Below are positions 28,307 through 37,441 of a stretch of 64,000 nucleotides of DNA, in pieces (the stretch's first letter is position 1; the number at the start of each line of letters is the position of its first letter). Under the pieces are notes generated by a model. It was not told the origin of the DNA and ran no database searches. It saw only the letters and a list, made by a program, of their open reading frames with translations. The DNA is taken from NCBI RefSeq assembly GCF_030295915.1, contig NZ_AP027361.1, forward strand, positions 2,294,001-2,358,000, written 5' to 3'. Made by a program: the position numbers and the translations under genes. The stretch is from Thalassotalea sediminis. Its GTDB lineage: Bacteria > Pseudomonadota > Gammaproteobacteria > Enterobacterales > Alteromonadaceae.

Positions 28307-28936
28307 TTAATCGACCAAAACTTCAGTCGTTGGGTTTTCATGGCATCTAAACATTAATTCAATATCATCACGTAACACACGGCTTTCTGAAAGCTCTGGC
28401 AAATTATCTCGTTCAAAAAAATCTATTTCAGAAATCTCAATATTTGTTAACGGCTGCCCTGATTCAAAGGTACATAGAAAAAACAACTTATAAATATGCT
28501 GTGGGTATTTAGGTACATAAGGGTGAATATCGCGATCTTTAATCGCCACTAATGTCGGGTTGGTTACGTTAAAGCCAGACTCCTCGTATACTTCACGAAC
28601 AATACCTTGAGAAGGTGTTTCACACACATCTGCCCATCCCCCGGGAAGTGTCCAACGATTATCCTGTCGCTCTCTAACGAGCAAAATTTTATTGTTTTTA
28701 ATAACACCAGCACGTAAATCAACTTTCGGCGTTGGATACCCCGTTTCAGGAATAAACAAATTCTCTGCTTTAGGCACGGGTGTATCAGCTAACTGTGCCA
28801 ACATTTGATGAGATATACTGGCAAGTTCGTCAAACCTTTCGATATCAAATTTATCTTTAGAGTATGCTTTTCCTGTTTGACTAATGGCCTGAAGCCGCTT
28901 TACCCAGCTAACCCATTGATTCATCAATTTCTCCAA
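28307..28936 (-). CDS. NUDIX hydrolase with N-terminal NUDIX-associated domain
   Basis: 209 residues. The NUDIX box is complete: GGWADVCETPSQGIVREV continuing to YEESGF, matching GX5EX7REUXEEXGU. The first ~65 residues (VSWVKRLQAISQTGKAYSKDKFDIERFDEL split over two helices) match the NUDIX_N domain found on ADP-ribose and related nucleoside-diphosphate pyrophosphatases. Substrate not predictable. Monocistronic. Confidence 0.9.
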   Translation of the reverse strand: MEKLMNQWVSWVKRLQAISQTGKAYSKDKFDIERFDELASISHQMLAQLADTPVPKAENLFIPETGYPTPKVDLRAGVIKNNKILLVRERQDNRWTLPGGWADVCETPSQGIVREVYEESGFNVTNPTLVAIKDRDIHPYVPKYPQHIYKLFFLCTFESGQPLTNIEISEIDFFERDNLPELSESRVLRDDIELMFRCHENPTTEVLVD

Positions 28937-29536
28937 ATGTGTTCCCCTTTATTCGAGGATGATAATACCGACCTAAAGTTAAGCAACAAAGCGAAATTGA
29001 ACAAGCAGTTAGCATCTCGGCCTTTAATGCGTTTATTATTTCATTTAGTACAACGTTAGATCCTGTCATTATTGGGATGAAAGCCTGATATGTCTTTCTA
29101 GTTAATGTTCATTCATGTTTAGGCAACATCCATAATACGGCGTTCTGAACAACATCAATGATAATTCCCCTATCATAGTAATAGCTATACTTTTCATCGC
29201 TATTATTCAACTAAACATGACTCTATTACGCTGACAACCTTTTTACAACATAAATACAATAATCAAATAAACATTTGAAAACAAAACGTTAGCAATATAG
29301 TAACTAATTTCTATTTTTAACGCCTTGCTGTTTAACAGGAACTTTTTTACTTCTTAATCGTGTTTGATAAATGTAAGCAGTTCATCAGTACATAGTTTTT
29401 AGATAACCATTTGTTATTTTTACACACTCTTTAACCGTTGGAGTATATTTCGATATTACCCAACATTATGACTAATTCGGATCATTTAGCGTCAACAATG
29501 AGCAAGGATCGGCCTCAAAGTAAAAGGAAAAAAACA
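28937..29536. other. 600-base AT-rich region upstream of the bacteriocin-like gene
   Basis: No supported gene. It should hold the promoter of the NUDIX gene on the minus strand and of the peptide gene on the plus strand. An open frame continues upstream of 29537 to 29438, but the good ribosome site is at 29524-29528. Confidence 0.5.
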
Positions 29537-29674
29537 ATGAGAGAATTAAACGTAAATGAAATTCAAAAAGTAAATGGTGGAAATAAAAAGCTATTTTGGA
29601 AAGCGTTAAAATGGGTGGCGGCTAATATCGGCAGCCCTGCGCCTAACCGGTATACGGGGGGATTTCACGGTTAA
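29537..29674 (+). CDS. Double-glycine-leader peptide, candidate class II bacteriocin/microcin precursor
   Basis: 45-residue precursor from the ATG at 29537, preceded by AAAAGGAAAAAAACA. The leader MRELNVNEIQKVNGG fits the double-glycine type: Leu at -12, Ile at -7, Val at -4 and Gly-Gly at -2/-1. Processing would release a 30-residue basic peptide starting NKKLFWKALKWVAANIG, an amphipathic Trp-containing helix, followed by a Gly/Pro/aromatic tail ending FHG. A longer in-frame start at 29438 is possible but less likely. A terminator and then a CPBP protease gene follow. No C39-type ABC exporter is in the window. Activity is inferred from leader and context only. Confidence 0.72.
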   Translation: MRELNVNEIQKVNGGNKKLFWKALKWVAANIGSPAPNRYTGGFHG

Positions 29675-29692
29675 AGATATTGTAATGTCATT

Positions 29693-29725
29693 ATGACTTC
29701 TTAAATATTTAGAAGTCATATTTTT
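29693..29725 (+). terminator. Terminator between the peptide gene and the CPBP gene
   Basis: ATGACTTCT (29693-29701) pairs with AGAAGTCAT (29711-29719) around a 9-base loop, followed by ATTTTTATT. Partial termination here would give more peptide mRNA than protease mRNA, a common design in bacteriocin operons. Confidence 0.7.
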
Positions 29726-29785
29726 ATTCGAGCTTGTAGTTTATCCAATTTTTCAAAGGATACATTTAAACAAAAGGAAAACATA

Positions 29786-30757
29786 ATGCGCCGCCATGAA
29801 AAAACAGAGGATTTACTCAAGGCGAGTTCAACATACAGTGATGACAAAGCAGATAAACCCAGTATTTTAGGGGCGCTTTACATAACCTTTTTAGTACTAA
29901 TTGGTACTCTGTTTATGCAGTTTGTTTTTTTAATACCACTTTTAATTAATGGTATGTTAACGCTCGATATGTTTAATCTGCCACCAAGTGAATTTAGTGA
30001 AACCTTAGGTATTAAGGGGGAAGCCTTTATTTTACTAGCTGAATTAATCGCGTTAATAATTTGTATAAAAATAGCTTTTCACATTCAAAAAATTCCATTT
30101 AGCATAATTGGTTTTAAGCTAAATGGTTATAAAACGGATGCAGTGTTAGGCGCTTTGGCAGGAATAATTATAATTACAATATGTTTCTTTCTATTAGTCA
30201 GCACTGGCTATATCTCATATACTGTTCAATCGTTTAGCCTTGTACCTTGGGTAGCGAGCTGTTCACTCTTTTTATTAGTAGCTGTTTCAGAAGAAATACT
30301 ATGCAGAGGTTTTATTCAAGGTCTGTTGATGAGAGCAACAACACCTTATTTAGCGCTATTCATTTCATCTGTAATATTTATGGCACTTCATTTAGGAAAT
30401 GTTAATTGGACATTAATTTCACTCATTAACCTATTTCTAGCAGGCGTTACCTTTGGGCTTTATTATTTATATACGAGAAATTTGTGGTTTCCTATTACGC
30501 TCCATTTTACTTGGAATCTTTTTCAAGGCACCGTTTTTGGTTTCGAAGTTAGCGGTCATAAAATGGCAAGTTGGCTAGCGATCGTTCGAACAGAAAACTC
30601 ACTCATCACAGGTGGTAAGTTTGGTCTAGAAGGTTCAATTTTAGTGACGGCTTTAGAGATACTGTTGATTGTACTGATCCAATTAAAGTTTACTTCAAGT
30701 AAATCCACGTCAAATGAACGTAAACTTATTAACTTATCACCCAAAGCGTTACGTTAG
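29786..30757 (+). CDS. CPBP-family intramembrane metalloprotease, candidate bacteriocin immunity or processing protein
   Basis: 323 residues with about eight membrane helices. The CPBP (Abi/CAAX) motifs are intact: EEILCR (EExxxR), FMALH (FxxxH) and HFTWN (HxxxN). The start follows AAAAGGAAAACATA. CPBP proteins encoded beside class II bacteriocins act as self-immunity proteins in lactic acid bacteria. Position 111 bases after the double-glycine peptide supports a similar role here. A general membrane protease unrelated to the peptide is the alternative. Confidence 0.85.
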   Translation: MRRHEKTEDLLKASSTYSDDKADKPSILGALYITFLVLIGTLFMQFVFLIPLLINGMLTLDMFNLPPSEFSETLGIKGEAFILLAELIALIICIKIAFHIQKIPFSIIGFKLNGYKTDAVLGALAGIIIITICFFLLVSTGYISYTVQSFSLVPWVASCSLFLLVAVSEEILCRGFIQGLLMRATTPYLALFISSVIFMALHLGNVNWTLISLINLFLAGVTFGLYYLYTRNLWFPITLHFTWNLFQGTVFGFEVSGHKMASWLAIVRTENSLITGGKFGLEGSILVTALEILLIVLIQLKFTSSKSTSNERKLINLSPKALR

Positions 30758-30870
30758 CTCTATTCATTTTGCTTTCTTATACATTCACGTATGTGCCTAT
30801 ACTGACGTTCTTACAAGCTTAGACTAAATAACTATAGAATCTTAAATGCACAAAATTGTTATTTAATTGG

Positions 30871-31308
30871 CTAAGTGATGTTGGCTATTAAAGTAATAAG
30901 AGCCGAATCATAATATTTACGTTTATGATGAAAATCTTCAGAACGTAAATATTCTATATGCGTTTTTAACTGTCCAATAACAACATTCTCCCACTCTTTT
31001 TCATTGGTATGAGCAAGGATTTCTTCCAGTGAATACAACATATGCGCAATAAAAAGCTCATACTGAACAAATTTACCTGTTCGCTTTAATTGTTCAATGT
31101 TTGGTGTAATAAAATCTGGCCGATTAATTGCGTCGGCTAAATATTCTCGATATAAACCTTTTGCTATCCCCTCTCGATGTAGTTCTTTACTTGTCTTGAT
31201 CTGAATATATGTTAGCGGTATTCCTACAATAGCAAATGCCGCAGCAAACCCCGTTGCAAAGCCTCCAACAACTGTCGAAAGTGCTACCAAATTATTTACT
31301 TCTAGCAT
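30871..31308 (-). CDS. Hypothetical protein with one N-terminal membrane helix
   Basis: 145 residues. A hydrophobic segment at about 8-35 (LSTVVGGFATGFAAAFAIVG) is followed by a soluble helical region with many His, Glu and Lys. No family recognised. Flanked by non-coding gaps of 113 and 259 bases, typical of this accessory stretch. Confidence 0.6.
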   Translation of the reverse strand: MLEVNNLVALSTVVGGFATGFAAAFAIVGIPLTYIQIKTSKELHREGIAKGLYREYLADAINRPDFITPNIEQLKRTGKFVQYELFIAHMLYSLEEILAHTNEKEWENVVIGQLKTHIEYLRSEDFHHKRKYYDSALITLIANIT

Positions 31309-31567
31309 AAAAAAACCTTTTAGTATTGTTTGTTAGTTTTTGAATTAATTAAAAATAATTCATCGTATAGTTAATTAATCCATTAAGAACATCAGATGTA
31401 ATTGAGATATAAAGTGATAATAACCTTTTATCGCTGCATATATAGATCTCCAGTTCAATTCAGCATGTATAACTACTGCATAAGAGGCTGATGATAACTT
31501 ATTGCTAATAATATATAGTGCAACTGAACCGAATCAAGTTTCAGGCATTCTCTTCACAGTGGTTTTG

Positions 31568-31987
31568 TTACCTTACCCCAGGCCTTATCTGAGATGTAAC
31601 TATATCTCCGACAGTGTTACGACTATGAAATCTAAGCAAGTCTTGAAAGTTGAATTCAGATACCTCAAGTGTATTCTCACTCAACCAAGTTACTTTATAT
31701 ACCAGTTCATTAGGGTGTCCATCTAGTACAACTAAAACATCCTTATCTTCAGGAGTATTTATACGATTAACCGAAATCTGAGTTTCGTAATTGGTTGTCG
31801 CACCACAATTGATCACATTAACCACAGCCTCAATATCGTTGTTAGGTGATAAAAAGACTTCATATTGCTCTGTTCCGCACCAGTCATCGGTAATGTTCCA
31901 TAACAAAACAATTGGAACTAAGATAAGCGCCATCCCCCAAAATATTGTGGCACCTGCATTCCATAAAATGGTTAAAATTTTTCTCAT
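31568..31987 (-). CDS. Hypothetical membrane-anchored protein (DUF5412-like)
   Basis: 139 residues. One membrane helix at about 10-32 (AGATIFWGMALILVPIVLLW). Extracytoplasmic part with Cys near 37 and 61 and a pattern (YEVFLSPNNDIEAVV, INCGATTNYETQISV) that recalls DUF5412-type proteins. Function unknown. Confidence 0.6.
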   Translation of the reverse strand: MRKILTILWNAGATIFWGMALILVPIVLLWNITDDWCGTEQYEVFLSPNNDIEAVVNVINCGATTNYETQISVNRINTPEDKDVLVVLDGHPNELVYKVTWLSENTLEVSEFNFQDLLRFHSRNTVGDIVTSQIRPGVR

Positions 31988-32068
31988 TTGCTTCCTTCCT
32001 TATGACTAGCCAAGCGAAACCTAGCAAGTATAAGATGGCCTGACATTTTTAACAGTTGGTAGCTTTTA

Positions 32069-32608
32069 TTACACTGAGCTCTCATAGGCTTTTAATAACC
32101 ATGCAACAACTTCATTATCAACGTCAGATATCTCTTTTAGCTGTATTCTGTGAGTACACATGGTACCAAATGGCCCAGAACTCTCTAAGCGCCCCTGAAC
32201 TTCTATACCTTTAAGTTTTAATCCCAAATCGATCCTTGTTTTAGTTGCTGGTTTAACTAAGGCAAATTGCTTTTTTCTAATTAAACTGACACTTCCTTTC
32301 TTGGGAGTGATCACAATATCATCCCCGAAACTGTCGACTGTAAAAAGTATCTTTTCATAAATAGGTTTGAGTAATTCTTTACCACTATATTGATTTACAA
32401 CCAAATCTTCAGGTGAATCACTTTCTTTGGACAGAGCAACTATTGTATTTGCAAATCCATGTGTCACACCATATTCAGTCTTTAAGAACTTTACAGCTAC
32501 AGAGTGTTTTTCAAAGTTTTTTTTGTTTAATATTTCAAGCCATTCGTCTAGCTTTTTACCTGTTTTCTCAGGCATATTCTCAATCATTGTTTGTAGTGGT
32601 TTATCCAT
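32069..32608 (-). CDS. DUF4287/DUF5655 domain protein
   Basis: About 179 residues from the ATG at 32608 (MDKPLQTMIENMPEKTGKKLDEW). Residues about 1-65 match DUF4287 (helical, with GVTHGFANTIVAL). Residues about 75-175 match DUF5655 (YEKILFTVDSFGDDIVITPKKGSVSLIRKKQFALV split over strands). This pair occurs in small cytoplasmic proteins of unknown function, often in mobile or integron contexts. An attC-like palindrome ends 33 bases upstream of the start. Confidence 0.8.
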   Translation of the reverse strand: MDKPLQTMIENMPEKTGKKLDEWLEILNKKNFEKHSVAVKFLKTEYGVTHGFANTIVALSKESDSPEDLVVNQYSGKELLKPIYEKILFTVDSFGDDIVITPKKGSVSLIRKKQFALVKPATKTRIDLGLKLKGIEVQGRLESSGPFGTMCTHRIQLKEISDVDNEVVAWLLKAYESSV

Positions 32609-32640
32609 ATACTTCACCATTTAATTCAAAACATAGCCAC

Positions 32641-32770
32641 GATAACGCCCCACAAAGTGTTAGCTTTTAATTTCGAGGGTTTACATGAACAAACATAACA
32701 TACCTTTTTATCGGACTTAATACACATAAAAAGCATCAGCTATGGCTAAGCTTCCAAAGGCGTTAGGCTA
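32641..32770 (-). repeat. attC-like imperfect palindrome (weak)
   Basis: Outer arms TAACGCC (near 32644) and GGCGTTA (near 32761), inner arms TTAGC and GCTAA at matching distance (10 and 9 bases). Read on the minus strand it begins GCCTAAC, a perfect integron R'' core. It ends GTTATCG, a poor fit to GTTRRRY. Length of about 130 bases is within the attC range. No integrase is present, so this is only suggestive. Confidence 0.3.
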
Positions 32771-33153
32771 GCTGTTAACGAAAGTTAATTGAGCACGAAC
32801 ATAGACTAAACCACGAAGCTAGAGAGAAATTATTGGCTTCATTCAATGTGCTAATCATTTATTGATAACAATTGATCGTTCTAAAATAAATAGGCAGGAC
32901 TTGGTGTTTTTACTTCACATGGGGAGTCATAACAACGCTTTGTTAAGAGGCGCTAGCTAAAAATACGAGCGTAACACTAGGCAACATCTTGATCAGTTCT
33001 TGATCCAATACAGAAACGCCAAGTAAATCATACCCGCTATCAGCTTCTCCATCTGGTGCTAATATTCGGGTTATGTGAAAGAAACACTGACTGTTTTTAC
33101 AATGTATCAAACTGTTTTCATCTAATTTAATTTTGTCTGAAATGGCGACAAAA

Positions 33154-33174
33154 AAGGCCTCATAATGAGACCTT
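33154..33174 (-). terminator. Rho-independent terminator after the GH109 gene
   Basis: On the minus strand AAGGTCTCAT pairs with ATGAGGCCTT (one G-T pair) around a single loop base, or a slightly opened loop, followed by six T. It starts 31 bases after the GH109 stop. Confidence 0.75.
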
Positions 33175-33204
33175 AATTCTTTTTCGCTATTTAGTGTATT
33201 ACGA

Positions 33205-34665
33205 CTAAGTAACAATGCCTAAAGGCTTACCTGTTTTCCAAGCGCCGCGAGTAAAGTCAGGAATAGTTTTACTATTACTTCTGTCTGCTACAGAATCCAT
33301 ACTAAGCGGGAATACTGAAGACCAAGCAGCTGCATCATATACATCTTGATCTAATGGTTCACCATTACGCAAACACGAAACAATGCGATGTGTCATAATA
33401 AAGTCCATACCACCATGCCCTGCACCCTTTGCAGCATCACCTAATCGTTTCCATAACGGATGCTCGTACGCTTGATACCATTTTTCCATATCAGTATCCC
33501 AAGAGTGGTAATTTTGATGATAAGGTTTGTAACCTTTCTTACCATTTGCTTTCCATAATGCTAGGGCTTCTTCATGCTGTTGATCGTAAATCGCTTTAAT
33601 TTTATCAGGAATGTTTTCCAATGCGATACGATTCGGGAAGCCAGCAAATACACCGTTGGTACCCTGAATTAAGTTATGACGGCTATATGGACGTGGCGTT
33701 GTAGTATCATGTTGAACCATGATACTGCGGCCTTTAACCGTTTTAATAATACTGGTGTTCATATCGCCAGCTATATACTTCATTTTATTACGTGCATGAT
33801 CTGCTGGAAATTCACGTTGTGCGTATTGTTGACGCCCCATCGCTGGTGAACTCATAGATGTAATATAATCTAAACGGTCACCACGGTTAATATTCATATA
33901 CTGAGCGACAGGGCCTAAACCATGTGTTGGATACAAGTTACCGTTGTGCATGGCATGACGCTGTGTACGCCAAGAGCCTGTTTTACGGTCAATTTCTTTC
34001 ATTTGCCAACGCAACTCATGAATATAAGCCGCTTCACCGTGTAACAAATCACCAAATAAGCCTTGGCGAACCATATTTAATGCCATTAACTCATCACGAC
34101 CGTAGTTAACATTTTCAAGCATCATACAGTTTTTCTGAGTACGCTCTGCTGTATCCACCAATTGCCAACATTCTTCGATTGTTGTTGCTGCTGGAACTTC
34201 GATCAATGCGTGTTTACCACTTTCCATGGCATCTACTGCCATAGGCGCATGCCACTTCCAAGGGGTAGAAATAATAACAACATCAATATCTTGTCGTTCT
34301 AGCATCTTTTTATAGGCTAAATCTGACCCTGTATATTTTTCTGGTGCAGGAAAGCCTTGTTTAACGACATGTCCAATGGCTTTATCAAGTGACTGCTGAT
34401 CGGTATCACAAATCGCTTTAACCTCTACGCCTTCCATTTTAATGAAGTTTTTTACATGGTAATCACCACCGCGTACACCTACACCAATAAATCCGACTCT
34501 TACCACATCCATTTTTGGCACAACTAACCCCATAACACTGGGCCCTTGCTGTTTAAAAAGTGGAGAACCTGTATTTTGTGCACTCGTAGCACAACCGGCA
34601 ACAACGCCAGCTGCTGCGGTTGCCGCAGCTGACTTTAAAAATTTACGACGACCAAGATCAGACAT
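33205..34665 (-). CDS. GH109-type NAD-dependent glycosidase (Gfo/Idh/MocA fold), Tat-exported
   Basis: 486 residues. Twin-arginine signal ([22 protein letters not shown]), possibly with a lipobox at AGC. Rossmann motif [15 protein letters not shown] binds [22 protein letters not shown] and [14 protein letters not shown], with [18 protein letters not shown], are typical of the GH109 alpha-N-acetylgalactosaminidase family. These enzymes hydrolyse GalNAc via transient oxidation at C3. Divergent from agaZSK-nagA, it likely releases GalNAc for that pathway in the periplasm. Other Gfo/Idh/MocA activities are possible. Confidence 0.85.
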   Translation of the reverse strand: MSDLGRRKFLKSAAATAAAGVVAGCATSAQNTGSPLFKQQGPSVMGLVVPKMDVVRVGFIGVGVRGGDYHVKNFIKMEGVEVKAICDTDQQSLDKAIGHVVKQGFPAPEKYTGSDLAYKKMLERQDIDVVIISTPWKWHAPMAVDAMESGKHALIEVPAATTIEECWQLVDTAERTQKNCMMLENVNYGRDELMALNMVRQGLFGDLLHGEAAYIHELRWQMKEIDRKTGSWRTQRHAMHNGNLYPTHGLGPVAQYMNINRGDRLDYITSMSSPAMGRQQYAQREFPADHARNKMKYIAGDMNTSIIKTVKGRSIMVQHDTTTPRPYSRHNLIQGTNGVFAGFPNRIALENIPDKIKAIYDQQHEEALALWKANGKKGYKPYHQNYHSWDTDMEKWYQAYEHPLWKRLGDAAKGAGHGGMDFIMTHRIVSCLRNGEPLDQDVYDAAAWSSVFPLSMDSVADRSNSKTIPDFTRGAWKTGKPLGIVT

Positions 34666-34756
34666 GTGTTTTTCCTTTATTTCTTATAATGCTAAATAAT
34701 TTATGAAAACAATTAGCTATATATATATCCAAACGGAAGAAAAAACGCAATCAAAA

Positions 34757-34771
34757 CTTTCAAAAGACTTC
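34757..34771. promoter_or_regulatory. CTTTC/CTTC repeat upstream of the GH109 gene
   Basis: ACTTTCAAAAG followed by ACTTCAAAAAAA with an 11-base period, about 95 bases upstream of the GH109 start. It is nearly the same as the element at 25740-25756. Candidate AgaR half sites. Confidence 0.4.
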
Positions 34772-34916
34772 AAAAAAACAATATCCTCACTATTGCTTTA
34801 TTCGAACAAGCGATAAAAATGCGCTACAACCCAATAAAAACATCACCAAAACCTTGTCACCTATAGTTGTAGCAGTATTTTAGTAAAACAATTACTTTCT
34901 TTCATAAAGCATATTG

Positions 34917-34932
34917 CGAAAGAAAACGAAAG
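34917..34932. promoter_or_regulatory. CGAAAG direct repeat upstream of agaZ (candidate AgaR operator)
   Basis: CGAAAGAAAACGAAAG holds two identical CGAAAG hexamers with a 10-base period, 46 bases before the agaZ start. It is the best DeoR-type operator in the window. Confidence 0.6.
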
Positions 34933-34978
34933 TTGCTAACATCCACTTTAATGAATCAGTTATATAATAGGATTAGCA

Positions 34979-36268
34979 GTGACTAAGATAATAGATATCA
35001 TCAACAGTAACCGTAATGATGCAAACGTTGGCATATATTCCGTTTGCTGTGCTCAGCCTCTGGTAATTGAAGCAGCAATAAAACAAGCGATTAAAGACAA
35101 TACGGTTGTACTCATTGAAGCCACCGCTAACCAAGTGAATCAATTTGGCGGATATACATCAATGAAACCTGTTGATTTTGTTGAATTTATAAAGAATATC
35201 GCTGTTAAACTTAACTTTCCTTTTGAAAATATTATTCTAGGTGGTGATCACCTAGGGCCTGTATGCTGGGTAGACGAAAACGCAGCGCAAGCATTAGAGA
35301 AGTCAAAGACGCTTATTCAACATTATGTTGCTGCTGGATTTAAAAAAATACACTTAGATACTAGCATGCCTTGTGCTGATGATGACATTGCACTTTCAGA
35401 TGAAATAATCGCCGAACGTGCTGCTATACTTTGCGAAGTTGCAGAGAAAACAGCAAAAGATACCTTTGGGCATTCTGATATTGTTTATGTTGTTGGTACG
35501 GAAGTTCCGCCACCAGGCGGTGCAACAGAAGAAATTACATCACTTGACGTAACCCCTACAGAAAATGTTGAAAAAACACTAAGCATTCACTTAGCAGCCT
35601 TTAATAACAAAGGTTTACAAGATGCATGGCAAAGGGTTATTGGTATTGTTGTTCAACCAGGCGTTGAATTTGATCATACAAGTATTATCGATTACGACTC
35701 AGAAAAAGCACAACCGCTAAGTCAATTTATAAAAACGGTGCCTAATATCGTATTTGAAGCACATTCGACCGACTATCAAAAACCAACTGCGTACCAGTCT
35801 TTAGTGACTGATCATTTCGGTATTCTAAAAGTTGGTCCACAATTAACTTTTGCTATGCGTGAAGCATTATTTGCACTAAGTTATATTGAACAAGCTTACA
35901 TACCCTCCGAGCAACGCGCCAACCTCATGGATGTTATTGAAGAAGCAATGTTAACAAACCCAGTTTACTGGCAAAAGTTTTATCACGTTGCCCCTGCAGA
36001 TGAAATCTTTTACCGCAGATATAGCTATAGTGACCGTATTCGTTATTATTGGAATACAACAATAGTAGAACAAGCAGTAGAGAAGTTATTGAACAACTTG
36101 ACTCAACACGCTATTCCTTTGCCGTTAATAAGCCAATATCTACCCGAGCAATACCAAGCGTTGCGTGCAGGCACCATTAAGAATTGCCCAAGAGCACTCA
36201 TTGTAAATAAAATTATGCAAGTTACTGAAGTATATGCCAGCGCTTGCAATCAACAGTCTCAACAATAG
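34979..36268 (+). CDS. agaZ: AgaZ/KbaZ/GatZ-family tagatose-bisphosphate aldolase subunit-like protein
   Basis: 429 residues. Start is GTG at 34979 with AGGA at 34969-34972. Signature segments are VLIEATANQVNQFGGYTSM, IILGGDHLGPVCW, HLDTSMPCADD and VVGTEVPPPGGATE. The family was named as the non-catalytic subunit of tagatose-1,6-bisphosphate aldolase. It has also been annotated as a tagatose-6-phosphate kinase. The catalytic aldolase (KbaY/GatY) is not in the window. First gene of the aga operon, 10 bases before agaS. Confidence 0.9.
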   Translation: MTKIIDIINSNRNDANVGIYSVCCAQPLVIEAAIKQAIKDNTVVLIEATANQVNQFGGYTSMKPVDFVEFIKNIAVKLNFPFENIILGGDHLGPVCWVDENAAQALEKSKTLIQHYVAAGFKKIHLDTSMPCADDDIALSDEIIAERAAILCEVAEKTAKDTFGHSDIVYVVGTEVPPPGGATEEITSLDVTPTENVEKTLSIHLAAFNNKGLQDAWQRVIGIVVQPGVEFDHTSIIDYDSEKAQPLSQFIKTVPNIVFEAHSTDYQKPTAYQSLVTDHFGILKVGPQLTFAMREALFALSYIEQAYIPSEQRANLMDVIEEAMLTNPVYWQKFYHVAPADEIFYRRYSYSDRIRYYWNTTIVEQAVEKLLNNLTQHAIPLPLISQYLPEQYQALRAGTIKNCPRALIVNKIMQVTEVYASACNQQSQQ

Positions 36269-36278
36269 GTTTTATCTA

Positions 36279-37406
36279 ATGAATGAATTTTTGACTATTG
36301 ACGTAGATACTCTTAATGCAAAAGGTGCTTACTGGACTGCCAAAGAAATATCTCAACAACCAAAGGTTTGGCGTGAAGCTCATACTAATGTTATTAACCA
36401 ACAAGCTAAGATATCAAGCTTTCTTTCACCCATTCTCGCGTTAGATAACCTAAGAATTATTTTTACGGGTGCAGGTACTTCAGCATATGTTGGCGACACC
36501 GTTGCACCCTATATAGAAAGCAGCACAGGTTTTCAATGTAACGCAATCAGCACCACAGATATTGTTGGAACGCCTGAATATTATTTACACCGCGAACAAC
36601 CAACATTAGTTATTTCATTTGCACGTTCAGGGAATAGCCCTGAAAGCTTAGCCGCTGTTGAATTAGCCAATACATTAATTGATACCTGCTTTCACTTAGT
36701 CATTACCTGCAATGAAAATGGTGAGCTTGCCACGGGTACTAAAGGCAATAACAATGCATTAAGTTTAATTATGCCTGAAGGTACGTTAGATGAAAGTTTT
36801 GCAATGACGAGTAGTTTTACGGCTATGATGGTGTCGGTATTAGCCGTTTTTACTCCTAACACAGAGCAACTCGAAAGTGCAGCAAATGCCGCAGAAAGAA
36901 TCCTCAGCGACGAAGTCGTAAACATTAAAACGAAAGCTGAACAAAATATTGATCGGATCGTATTTTTAGGTGCAGGTCCAACATTAGGTATTGCCCGTGA
37001 AGCAGCACTTAAATATTTAGAGTTAACGGCTGGCAAAGTAACAAGTTATTGCGAAAGCCCACTAGGTTTTCGTCACGGCCCGAAATCAATTGTTAATAAT
37101 CAAACAGATATCATTATATTTCAGTCAAGCAACGCATACACAAGACGTTACACATCTGACTTGGTAAATGAGGTTGTTAACGATAAAATTGCTCACCAAG
37201 TCACTTGTATTGATGATGTTGTATTTAACGACGACAGCAATTTAGAAGATGTATGGGCAGGACTACCTATTATTGTATATTGCCAAATACTCGCTTTTTA
37301 CAAATCAATCGCTCTTAACCTGTCACCAGACAACCCTTGTCCAACAGGTGAAGTTAATCGCGTCGTACAAGGTGTTAACATCTACCCACTTGTAGATGCT
37401 GACTAG
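36279..37406 (+). CDS. agaS: AgaS, SIS-domain galactosamine-6-phosphate deaminase/isomerase
   Basis: About 375 residues from the ATG at 36279 (MNEFLTIDVDTLNAKGAYWTA). A longer frame from 36234 overlaps agaZ and lacks the family N-terminus. Two SIS domains are visible (IIFTGAGTSAYVGDTVAPY, SFARSGNSPESLAAVELA, then IVFLGAGPTLGIAREAALKY). AgaS converts GalN-6-P to tagatose-6-P plus ammonia. It lies between agaZ and the kinase gene. Confidence 0.92.
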   Translation: MNEFLTIDVDTLNAKGAYWTAKEISQQPKVWREAHTNVINQQAKISSFLSPILALDNLRIIFTGAGTSAYVGDTVAPYIESSTGFQCNAISTTDIVGTPEYYLHREQPTLVISFARSGNSPESLAAVELANTLIDTCFHLVITCNENGELATGTKGNNNALSLIMPEGTLDESFAMTSSFTAMMVSVLAVFTPNTEQLESAANAAERILSDEVVNIKTKAEQNIDRIVFLGAGPTLGIAREAALKYLELTAGKVTSYCESPLGFRHGPKSIVNNQTDIIIFQSSNAYTRRYTSDLVNEVVNDKIAHQVTCIDDVVFNDDSNLEDVWAGLPIIVYCQILAFYKSIALNLSPDNPCPTGEVNRVVQGVNIYPLVDAD

Positions 37407-37441
37407 CAACATTAACGATTAAATAATCATTAGGAATGAAA

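Larger units (their letters stand above)
32609..33204. other. Non-coding gap with attC-like element and terminator
   Basis: 596 bases between the DUF4287 gene and the GH109 gene. It contains an attC-like imperfect palindrome (32641-32770), a short TAACAA/TTGTTA repeat near 32929-32944 and the GH109 terminator (33154-33174). The open frame at 32943-33215 is rejected as a gene. Confidence 0.5.
34666..34978. other. Divergent promoter region, GH109 / agaZ
   Basis: 313 bases, very AT-rich, no ORF. Contains the two candidate DeoR/AgaR operator clusters listed separately, one near each gene. Confidence 0.6.

Noticed and set aside
29438-29536. N-terminal extension of the bacteriocin-like peptide
   Set aside because: No ribosome site at 29438, while AAAAGGA precedes the ATG at 29537, which also gives a standard leader length.
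32943-33215. 90-codon minus-strand frame after the GH109 gene
   Set aside because: It opens at a TTG inside the GH109 3' end with no ribosome site, and a strong terminator (33154-33174) lies within it.
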